Shown in pieces: positions 52,774-60,349 of a DNA stretch of 64,000 nt (within the stretch, counting starts at the first letter, position 1; each line of letters starts with the position of its first letter). The position numbers and the translations under genes were made by a program. Under the pieces are notes generated by a model, which worked only from the letters and a program-made list of their open reading frames with translations, ran no database searches and had not been told where the DNA came from. The DNA lies in the NCBI GenBank assembly GCA_902800045.1, contig CADCCZ010000003.1, positions 1-64,000 of the forward strand, read 5' to 3'. The stretch comes from an uncultured Bacteroidia bacterium (lineage in GTDB: Bacteria > Bacteroidota > Bacteroidia > Bacteroidales > ML635J-15).

Positions 52774-54489
52774 ATGAAAAAATTTTTACTTTTGGCAATG
52801 TGCGCTTTGGTAAGCGGACTTGCATTGGGTCAAATTGCTAATACCCAAATAAAAATGCCTGCTGGAGATTCTATCATATCAATGGTAAGCGTCTCTGATG
52901 TATCCGGTGTCCAAAATTCCTATTTGCTAGTAACAACTTATGACAAAAATGTATTTCTCGGACAGTTAGACAACAATACCCCACAAGGATTGTATAATAA
53001 TTTTTTTGATAAGTTCCAGTTGCCGAGTACGCATACAGGATACTTTTTCAATGGAGCTTTTGTCGATTACGATGGAAATATTGTCGCTTATGGGTACTGC
53101 GATAGCGATTATAAAGGATTGATTGTCATTTATAATATGAATACGAATGGCACTCATGCTACATCAATAGACTATTCTATAAGTTCAGTAAGTTATACAA
53201 ATATATTAGATGGATGTTGCGCTAGGCTGACAAATAATGGAAAGGTATATGGTTTTGTTTCCAATGACAAATTTATGAGAATACCATTTCGTAATGAGAA
53301 TTCTACAAGAATCGTTAAGAATTTTGGCGCACAGTACACAAGTAGTATGTCTATATCTTTTGACGACTTTAGCAGTAAGTTTGTGCTTAGCGGAACAAGG
53401 CAATCAAGTTTTTTCTTGGGTACTTTTTCTAATGCATTGACAATACTAAATAATGTTCCTTTCAATGTTTATACATTGCCGTCAAATTACATATCATCAG
53501 AATACACTAGCAAACATGTTTTATCCGGCAATGAATTATATTCTGACGGCATTGCATATATGGTTCAAGATTTAAGAAACATAACAGACCCAGGTAATTC
53601 TTTTGACGGAATATTGGTTATGAAGATTGACTACATAAACAATTCTGTAATAGGGAGCATGGGATATAAATTTGGAGGAGCAAAGGTCAGTATACATGAT
53701 ATTGCTCACAATTTTGATTATCTGTATGTTCTTGGACACAATAATGGAAACTATCCGAACACACCTAATGTTTATGAGAGCCGCTATCTTGCTCAAATAA
53801 ATTTGTATGATTCTACTGATATATTAACATATCACCTAAAAACAGAGCCTCATGTATATTTCTCAAAATATTCTCATAATTCATTCTTGAACAATATTAT
53901 TTTTAACCAATATACATATTTGGTTCAAGCTACAGGTGCATACAATAGCAATGGTTATCTTACGGAATGCTACGACTTGAATTACAATGAATGTGATAGT
54001 TTAGTAGAAAATGCATTAATGCCTGTTAATTACACAACAAGTTCATCGTGCGTTTATACAAATAGCAACATTACAAGCATTTGGGGTATAGCTATTAATG
54101 CTACTTTTCCTTGGACGAATACCTTGGCGCAAAATTCGCGATATTTTTGGACAGTTGATGAATGTTCGTCTGGTCTATATTATGACTATGAAAGTTTGAT
54201 AGCGGATACCAAAATGAGGCTAAGCGACAAAATTGAAGTGCCGATTACGGAAAAATCCGTGTCGGCAGATGGAGAAATAGATGTATTGGAAGAAAATAGT
54301 TTTGTTTGTTCAAAGTTCAATGGCAACTGTAAATATATAGTATATGATATTCAGGGTAGGGTTGTAAACGAAGGAGCAACGCAAAATGGCAACACAAACT
54401 ATTTGAACGGACTTATTCCTGGTCTTTATTTAATAAGAGTTACAGATTCTAACAACGGATTTGCAACTAAAAAAATAGTGGTTAACTAA
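52774..54489 (+). CDS. T9SS-sorted propeller-like protein (571 aa)
   Basis: Signal peptide MKKFLLLAMCALVSGLALGQ. The middle is a string of propeller-like strands (YLLVTTYDKNVFLGQLDNN, FVDYDGNIVAYGYC, SKFVLSGTRQSSFFLGTFSN, FDYLYVLGHNNGNYP), of unknown ligand. The C-terminal ~70 residues form a T9SS domain (KYIVYDIQGRVVNEGATQ...ATKKIVVN) with an atypical start that lacks PNP. Driven by leader copy 2. First gene of a three-gene unit; a hairpin follows its stop, so downstream genes may be expressed at a lower level. Confidence 0.85.
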   Translation: MKKFLLLAMCALVSGLALGQIANTQIKMPAGDSIISMVSVSDVSGVQNSYLLVTTYDKNVFLGQLDNNTPQGLYNNFFDKFQLPSTHTGYFFNGAFVDYDGNIVAYGYCDSDYKGLIVIYNMNTNGTHATSIDYSISSVSYTNILDGCCARLTNNGKVYGFVSNDKFMRIPFRNENSTRIVKNFGAQYTSSMSISFDDFSSKFVLSGTRQSSFFLGTFSNALTILNNVPFNVYTLPSNYISSEYTSKHVLSGNELYSDGIAYMVQDLRNITDPGNSFDGILVMKIDYINNSVIGSMGYKFGGAKVSIHDIAHNFDYLYVLGHNNGNYPNTPNVYESRYLAQINLYDSTDILTYHLKTEPHVYFSKYSHNSFLNNIIFNQYTYLVQATGAYNSNGYLTECYDLNYNECDSLVENALMPVNYTTSSSCVYTNSNITSIWGIAINATFPWTNTLAQNSRYFWTVDECSSGLYYDYESLIADTKMRLSDKIEVPITEKSVSADGEIDVLEENSFVCSKFNGNCKYIVYDIQGRVVNEGATQNGNTNYLNGLIPGLYLIRVTDSNNGFATKKIVVN

Positions 54490-54498
54490 TCTATTAGG

Positions 54499-54521
54499 GG
54501 AGACTGCAATACGCAGTCTCC
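54499..54521 (+). terminator. Hairpin after gene 52774
   Basis: GGAGACTGC (54499-54507) pairs with GCAGTCTCC (54513-54521); only a weak T-run follows, so probably a partial terminator. Confidence 0.6.
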
Positions 54522-54546
54522 TGATTTTATCATAACAACTATTATT

Positions 54547-56388
54547 ATGAGAAAAAAAATAATTTTGTTATTTGTTGCATTTGCTACATATATTCAACCT
54601 GCGAATGCCCAGTTTCTTGGCGGTGGCACTGGTACTGAATCCGACCCTTACCGCATATACAACATTGAGCATTGGAATCAATTCACAACCGAATACAATG
54701 ACCCGCAATCCATTTATGGCGATTTTTCTGGGATGCACTTGCGGTTGATGAACGATATTGCAGACACAATAAGAGACTGTATGATTGGTTTGGTTGAAAT
54801 TCCTGACATCCCTGTGTATAAAAGTTTTAACGGCAATTTACACGGTGGAGGACATGCACTTATAATACCACCTAGTAATATAAACGGGATTTCATATCCC
54901 CATTATTTTTGGGGATCAGTTGGGGTAAATGGTGTTATTGATTCAATTGACTTTAGAGGAGCTCTTGATTCATATGGCATACGAAATGTTATCGGAACAA
55001 ATTATGGAAAGATTTCTCATTGTTCAATGAATTTTGATTGTTCTCATTATGTGGAAAATGATATGTTTTGGGGAATTGCAGAAGTTAATTTCGAGACTGG
55101 AATTATTGAATATGTAAGCAATTATACAAAACTACTTATGGGCGGATTTACTGGCATTTGCTGTGATAATTATGGGCTTGTCTCTCATTGTATTAATTAT
55201 GCCGATTTTCCAGAAAAGAGTAATGGCAATATAAGTGCTGGAATTCTTTTTCAAAATTACCCTCCTGGAACTGTTGAATATAGTATGAATGTTGGCGATA
55301 TGCTAGGAGTTGAATTTGTAATCGCAGGTTTAGTGGTTATGAATTATAATCAGATTAGCCATATTTATGATTCTATAAATATGCAATGGATTAGTGATAC
55401 TGCGAAAGCAGTAGTTCAAAATTGCATAAACTTAGGCAATTTAGTGGCAGAAGAAACAAATTACGAAATGAAAGCAACACTTGTCGGAGAAAGCGAAGGC
55501 ATCGTGAGAAATTGCCTTGATGTGGGAAACGCAAGTGGATTTCAAGTAAATGTAAATAATAATGATACAATACCAATAGGCACAACATTATTTTTAGGAA
55601 ATTCTTATATAATGGAGAATTGTCTTGTTGTCGGCAACACTGGACCATTGTGTCATTATCCATTTTTGGGAAATAATCCAGATTTTGCTAATGCAATATT
55701 TCGCAACAATTATTACGACAAGCAAATGAGAACGAGAACGGATAGTGTTATTGAGGGGCAAGTAGAAAGCCGTCTTACTTCGCAACTTGTAGGCGATACC
55801 CCCGAACTCCGCGCTATGCTCGGCGAGGGCTGGAGTTATGCCGAAGGTCGCTATCCTATTCCGTTGGGATTTGAAAATGACAGCATTGTGCTTCGTGCTG
55901 CCACGCCAATATTCCTACACGCCGAAAGCGACGATGACTACGAGCATATTGATAGTGTGGCAAGTAATTTTACAGTAAGCACAGCAAATGGTGCTTCGTG
56001 GTCAACAGTTGCTCATAATGTTGAGATTTCCGGAGAAAATGCAACATTGCGCTATGTAGGCGGAGAGACATTGAAGACGAGGTATAGCAATCTTTATGAA
56101 AAACAAATAAGACTGAATATTGTCAATGTGCCTGTCGTTACCGAAACCATTGATTTGCAGGATATAGACATCTTTCCAAATCCGGTAACCGACATTCTCA
56201 ACATCACATCATCGGAAACAATTTCAGAAATCGAGATTGTGAATGTAATGGGTCAGGTGGTAAAGAGAATGGAAGTGAATGCGGATAATGTGGTTTGTGA
56301 TGTAGAAGATTTGAAGGCAGGGGTGTATGTGGTAAAGGTTGCAAGAATAACTGGCGAAGTGGAGGATTTGAAACTAGTGAAAAAATAA
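54547..56388 (+). CDS. GLUG-type repeat T9SS protein (613 aa)
   Basis: Signal peptide MRKKIILLFVAFATYIQPANAQ. Then LGGGTGTESDPYRIYNIEHWNQF and NGNLHGGGHALI, typical of beta-helical proteins with GLUG-type motifs (VIGTNYGKISHCSMNF, GICCDNYGLVSHCINYAD, TLVGESEGIVRNCLDVGN). Ends in a T9SS type A domain (IFPNPVTDILNI...VEDLKLVKK). The last 15 residues and their codons nearly equal those of genes 38666 and 60350. Surface protein, possibly adhesive. Second gene of the unit behind leader copy 2. Confidence 0.85.
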   Translation: MRKKIILLFVAFATYIQPANAQFLGGGTGTESDPYRIYNIEHWNQFTTEYNDPQSIYGDFSGMHLRLMNDIADTIRDCMIGLVEIPDIPVYKSFNGNLHGGGHALIIPPSNINGISYPHYFWGSVGVNGVIDSIDFRGALDSYGIRNVIGTNYGKISHCSMNFDCSHYVENDMFWGIAEVNFETGIIEYVSNYTKLLMGGFTGICCDNYGLVSHCINYADFPEKSNGNISAGILFQNYPPGTVEYSMNVGDMLGVEFVIAGLVVMNYNQISHIYDSINMQWISDTAKAVVQNCINLGNLVAEETNYEMKATLVGESEGIVRNCLDVGNASGFQVNVNNNDTIPIGTTLFLGNSYIMENCLVVGNTGPLCHYPFLGNNPDFANAIFRNNYYDKQMRTRTDSVIEGQVESRLTSQLVGDTPELRAMLGEGWSYAEGRYPIPLGFENDSIVLRAATPIFLHAESDDDYEHIDSVASNFTVSTANGASWSTVAHNVEISGENATLRYVGGETLKTRYSNLYEKQIRLNIVNVPVVTETIDLQDIDIFPNPVTDILNITSSETISEIEIVNVMGQVVKRMEVNADNVVCDVEDLKAGVYVVKVARITGEVEDLKLVKK

Positions 56389-56441
56389 TTTCCTATAAAT
56401 AAAAAAAATTAAGCTAATATTAAAAGTATAATAATAAAAAA

Positions 56442-57743
56442 ATGAATGATATAAAAGTAACTTTTACGATTGTAACATTAAAACACGAACCACAAATAGA
56501 CATTTCTGGTTCATATGAAAATGTATTAAAAATTTATATTCAAGTTTTATTAGCATTCGGAGCTAAGTGTGGTGTAGACGAGTCTGGCATAATGAAATGC
56601 CAAGGAGAACGATTTCAAAAATATTCGCAAAATATAAAAGAAAACCTATCTCATTTAATGGTACTGTCTAGTAATAATGCTATAGGACAATTATATAACA
56701 TTTTTAAACAAATGGATTTTGGTGATCCTTTCGCATTTTTCCCTCAGCCATTGACCGTTGATGAAATTTCGGTTGTTAGAGAAGAAATGATTAAAAGATA
56801 TTTAGGTCCTCAATATGAAAATTACAAGAGTTATTATGACAACATATGGAAAAATATTACAAATAATTATAACATAACACATTACGAAAATGGTCATAAT
56901 ACAATATCTAGTATTGGTGAAAAAGGAAAAAGCAAACGCATTTGCCGTTTTTGTGGGCTAAAAATACCAGAGACAACATTCAACAACAAGTCTCATTCAA
57001 TATCAGAAGCACTTGGTAACAAGAACATTATTACTAATGACGAATGTGACGCATGTAATGCTTTCTTCGGTAAAAATATAGAAATTGATTTGATTAATTG
57101 TTTGGATTTCTTTAGATTATTTTATGGCATACAAGGTAAAGGCGGCAAGAAAAAATTTGCTTCCAAAGATTTCGAAATAACCAAAGATAACATTCAAAAT
57201 GAATTATTATTAAAAATTCAAGAAGAAAATATAGCACTGGAAGATAAAAACAAGATTAAAATTCAACTGAAACATCCTCAAAAAATCAACTGGCAGAATG
57301 TTTATCGCACTTTGGTTAAGTATGCTTTAAGTGTGTGTAATGAGTCTTACTTGCAAAATTTCAAGGAAACAATCAAATGGATAAAATCAGATTTTTCATG
57401 TAAAGAATTATCCTGGGTTACAATTCTTGCAACAAATAAAACAAGCAAATCTTTCCCCGAAATAAGCGTATTTTTCAGAAAGAATGAAAATACGGAATTA
57501 CCTTATTCTTTTATGGTATTAGAAATTAATGGTCTTACTTTCATTGCGTTGATACCTCTTTCCAGCAAAGACAATTGTAATTTCAATAGCGAATTAGATT
57601 TTAATCGATTTTGGGAACTTCTAAAACCATATAATCAAAATCCAATCTTAAAAAGATTCAAGCCACTTGCGGATGAAGCAAAAGAATTCACCTACGATAT
57701 TTCTTTTGAACAAAGAAACGAGCATAAAAATAATAATGCATAA
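56442..57743 (+). CDS. HNH endonuclease-domain protein (433 aa)
   Basis: AT-rich gene with no signal peptide. Centre: C168-x2-C171 (ICRFCG), then SHSISEALGN with H185, and ECDACNAFFG with C202-x2-C205-N206: the zinc-ribbon HNH_5 pattern, with HS in place of HI. The N-terminal 150 residues and the C-terminal 200 residues are helical and unfamiliar. Predicted metal-dependent DNA cleavage; HNH_5 proteins are frequent in restriction and abortive-infection islands. It lies behind two T9SS surface genes in the same unit, an unusual pairing of an internal nuclease with exported proteins. Confidence 0.8.
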   Translation: MNDIKVTFTIVTLKHEPQIDISGSYENVLKIYIQVLLAFGAKCGVDESGIMKCQGERFQKYSQNIKENLSHLMVLSSNNAIGQLYNIFKQMDFGDPFAFFPQPLTVDEISVVREEMIKRYLGPQYENYKSYYDNIWKNITNNYNITHYENGHNTISSIGEKGKSKRICRFCGLKIPETTFNNKSHSISEALGNKNIITNDECDACNAFFGKNIEIDLINCLDFFRLFYGIQGKGGKKKFASKDFEITKDNIQNELLLKIQEENIALEDKNKIKIQLKHPQKINWQNVYRTLVKYALSVCNESYLQNFKETIKWIKSDFSCKELSWVTILATNKTSKSFPEISVFFRKNENTELPYSFMVLEINGLTFIALIPLSSKDNCNFNSELDFNRFWELLKPYNQNPILKRFKPLADEAKEFTYDISFEQRNEHKNNNA

Positions 57744-57816
57744 ATGTATTTGCTTACTAGTGTAGATGATTAATAATCTTCACATATGTTTTCAAGACTA
57801 AATTATGAATAATTTT

Positions 57817-57845
57817 AAGGACGGTCACAACCCGTCCTTTTTTCT
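57817..57845 (+). terminator. Intrinsic terminator GGACGG/CCGTCC (copy 2)
   Basis: AAGGACGG, loop TCACAAC, CCGTCCTT and T-run, same as at 42384-42410. It ends the HNH unit. Confidence 0.85.
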
Positions 57846-57994
57846 TCATCCTATTCGTTAATCCGTTAATCCCTTATCCCCTCATCCCGAACATCTTTCG
57901 CCCCTATGGACACTATTGGCATTACTGCCCCTACAGGCTCTACAGCCCCTAATCATTCTGTCCCTACAGTCGTTATGGGCGTTACAGCCCTTAC
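57846..57994 (+). repeat. Degenerate 9-bp repeat array 7
   Basis: Starts CTTCATCCTATTCGTTAATC from the terminator T-run, then GGCATTACT, GCCCCTACA, GGCGTTACA units. Confidence 0.85.
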
Positions 57995-58191
57995 TTCCCA
58001 TTTTTATTCCCATTCCTCATAACTTCATTCGTAGGCATAAACTTTATATTAATGATTGATTTGTCTATGTTGTTAGAAGAAATTTAGGCGCTCATGTCAT
58101 TACATGTCGTTTTTATATAGTGTGTTATATAATAAATATATGCCTTAATATAATGATATTATATTTAAAATGATTATGTCTAATAATTTCT

Positions 58192-58199
58192 TAACTTTG
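58192..58199 (+). promoter_or_regulatory. -7 promoter box of leader copy 3
   Basis: TAACTTTG, perfect TAnnTTTG. Confidence 0.7.
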
Positions 58200-58208
58200 C
58201 AAAGTTCT

Positions 58209-58304
58209 CATATTAAGATATAACATAATGTAAAATATGTCGGAGAGTAGTTCTCACGCTTTGACGAAAAAATAATGGTGAGAAAAATGTTATGGCTTAT
58301 TATG
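58209..58304 (+). ncRNA. Conserved structured 5' leader, copy 3
   Basis: Stems: CATATTAAG with CTTATTATG (8 of 9), TAACAT with ATGTTA (paired change from TAACAC/GTGTTA), TTCTCAC with GTGAGAA. Confidence 0.75.
58237..58275 (+). CDS. 12-codon leader ORF, copy 3 (MSESSSHALTKK)
   Basis: Same position and length as copies 1 and 2, 73 nt before the main start. Confidence 0.45.
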   Translation: MSESSSHALTKK

Positions 58305-58347
58305 GAGAACATTAACTTTTTGATTATTAATTTAAAATTTTATTCTT

Positions 58348-58932
58348 ATGGCAAATAACCCTAACAACAACATCAATTTGGTGGATGATTTAAACAGTTT
58401 GGACTTCAGTAATTATATCGGAGGTCCTTTGCAAGCTGCAGTTGACGCTCAGAACTCAGCAGCTATGGCAGTTGTGGATTTCATTCGAAATGTAGGTTTT
58501 AACAATGAAGGAGATGCAACTAATCCTAGTTATGTAATTAATTATGTGACTTTTTCTTACCAAAAGCAATTGGAAAACAATAATTTAGCTAGTTACAAAT
58601 TGTCAGTTCCATTACTTACAATAGTTCCGATTCCTGCCTTACGAATTGAAGAAATGACTATTGATTTCAATGCAAAGTTGAATTCTGTTGAAACTGCAAG
58701 TGCCAATTCTTCTTTGGGAATTGGAGCCGACCTCAAATTAGGCTTTAAAAAAGTAGGATTAAAGATTTCTGCTTCGTATAGGAAAACAACAACATCTGGT
58801 TCGAAGGTTGAAAAAGCATACGAAATGAATGTTCATGTCAAGGTCGTTAATGATGAAATTCCTGCTGGTCTTGATAGGATTTTGCGTATTCTTGAATCTG
58901 AGATTAGTAATAAAGAAATGCCTAATAGTTAA
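58348..58932 (+). CDS. DUF2589-family protein (194 aa)
   Basis: Start MANNPNNNINLVDDLN, then the DUF2589 hallmark IGGPLQAAVDAQNSAAMAVV and DFIRNVGF, followed by beta-rich YVTFSYQKQL, KLSVPLLTIVPIPALRIEEM, IDFNAKL and KISASYRKTT. No signal peptide. Proteins of this family are small, occur in clusters with one or two companions and have no established function. First gene of a three-gene operon behind leader copy 3. Confidence 0.85.
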   Translation: MANNPNNNINLVDDLNSLDFSNYIGGPLQAAVDAQNSAAMAVVDFIRNVGFNNEGDATNPSYVINYVTFSYQKQLENNNLASYKLSVPLLTIVPIPALRIEEMTIDFNAKLNSVETASANSSLGIGADLKLGFKKVGLKISASYRKTTTSGSKVEKAYEMNVHVKVVNDEIPAGLDRILRILESEISNKEMPNS

Positions 58933-58979
58933 TTAATCAACAAGGTAGAAAATTACAATTTTGCATAAAAAGTTAAGAG

Positions 58980-59669
58980 ATGCCAATATTGAAGGACTAT
59001 ATATCCGCCTTGGTTACTAGTATGACTGAGGCACGGGTGAATGCCGATACATTTTCGGCAAATGTAGCAAGGTTGTACCTTGAAAACGATATGCTTCGGC
59101 ATTTTCCCGTTCCTCGTATGAGGATTGGAGATGTGGAAATGGATGTCCCTGTTGCTGTAAATTCTGCTGGTAGCAAGACAACTGTAATCAATAAGCCAAA
59201 TCTAAGTCTCGTCACCGATAAGGTTTATACAGATGTCTGCAACGGCTTCGGTCTTAATGTTGCAGATGTTGATAATAATGCTACTGCCAGCAAGGCATTG
59301 CGTGAAGATATATCGTTAGAAGTCGCAGAGATTGGCAATAAGATTGACGAATCAACCTATAGCGAAGTTCTAAAGTCAAGTTCCAGTAAGATTGCGGATA
59401 ATTCATTGAATATATTGGGAAAGCACAATTTCAATGTTGACAAGAACAAGGTTCCTGCTGTCGCTTTGCAAGTTGAAGCAACTTTGGGCAAGGAGTTCGT
59501 ATCTGCAAAAATTGAAGATATAGATGTAATTGTGGAGGCTTCAAAACTGAAAGAGTTCCCAAGCAATACATTGCTCAACCTAAAGATAAAATTGGTTGAG
59601 GATGGTATGCAGTGGGCTATCTCCAAGAACGACAAGGAAGAAATAGAAACAAAACTTATGCCCGAATAA
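58980..59669 (+). CDS. DUF2589-associated protein (229 aa)
   Basis: Opening MPILKDYISALVTSMTEARV and DTFSANVARLYLENDMLRHF, then PVPRMRIGDVEMDVPVAVNS, which parallels the PxPxxRIxxM(D/E) turn of the DUF2589 protein upstream, so the two may be distant paralogues that pair. The rest is helical with a beta end. 47 nt after the DUF2589 stop. Function unknown. Confidence 0.75.
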   Translation: MPILKDYISALVTSMTEARVNADTFSANVARLYLENDMLRHFPVPRMRIGDVEMDVPVAVNSAGSKTTVINKPNLSLVTDKVYTDVCNGFGLNVADVDNNATASKALREDISLEVAEIGNKIDESTYSEVLKSSSSKIADNSLNILGKHNFNVDKNKVPAVALQVEATLGKEFVSAKIEDIDVIVEASKLKEFPSNTLLNLKIKLVEDGMQWAISKNDKEEIETKLMPE

Positions 59670-59671
59670 TA

Positions 59672-60217
59672 ATGTTTAGGTCATCAATAGAAATATCGGA
59701 GAAACTTGAACAGCAACTCAACAAGGTAGGCACTTGTGTCGATATGTTCGAGAACAGGGACGGACTGGCTGTCGATACTTGGATGGAATGGCTGAAAGAA
59801 TCGGAAAAGATTCTAAAGGACTACGGCTACAGCGATACAGCCCGTTTGGCTGGTCTGCGTGCCGAAATTGTGGCAGAAAAAAACAGACCTGATTTACAGC
59901 GAAACAGACGCAAGGCATTGGACAGCAAGGCTGCTTCTACAGTAAACGAAGCGCAGGATATTCTTTTTTCTATAAATGCTGCATTGCGCGACAATATAGA
60001 CAAAGTTACTACGCTCGTGCGTCAAATTATGGTTCCAGCAAAGGAGGCAGGTATAATTCAACCACCCGAATCACAAGATATAACATCGTATGTAGAAAAT
60101 CTTCTTAATCAGTTCAAGAGCCACGAACAATTGAAGTCAAGCATATATAGTGCAGAAACTTTGGTCGGAAGGTTTGATTTGCTAAAGATTATAGCCAAAG
60201 AAATAGATTTCTCTTAA
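59672..60217 (+). CDS. Helical companion protein of the DUF2589 operon (181 aa)
   Basis: Start at ATG 59672, two bases after the previous stop; an upstream extension of the frame runs inside the neighbour and is ignored. Nearly all helix (ISEKLEQQLNKVGTCVDMF, KESEKILKDYGYSDTARLAG, RNRRKALDSKAASTVNEAQD), no membrane segment. May form a bundle or coiled coil with the other two proteins. Family not recognised. Confidence 0.72.
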   Translation: MFRSSIEISEKLEQQLNKVGTCVDMFENRDGLAVDTWMEWLKESEKILKDYGYSDTARLAGLRAEIVAEKNRPDLQRNRRKALDSKAASTVNEAQDILFSINAALRDNIDKVTTLVRQIMVPAKEAGIIQPPESQDITSYVENLLNQFKSHEQLKSSIYSAETLVGRFDLLKIIAKEIDFS

Positions 60218-60349
60218 CATATTATTTAATATTACCATTGTGAAAATGACAATATACAGAACATAAATATAAAGGCTTTTGTTTTTGTATAATATTTAAA
60301 TGTAAAACGGTAATTTTCTACTTTTATCATATAAAATATAATTGATATT

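Larger units (their letters stand above)
57995..58340 (+). repeat. Direct repeat, right copy (intergenic + leader)
   Basis: Second copy of the sequence at 52436-52765; similar over the whole length up to the start codon of the next gene. Confidence 0.8.
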
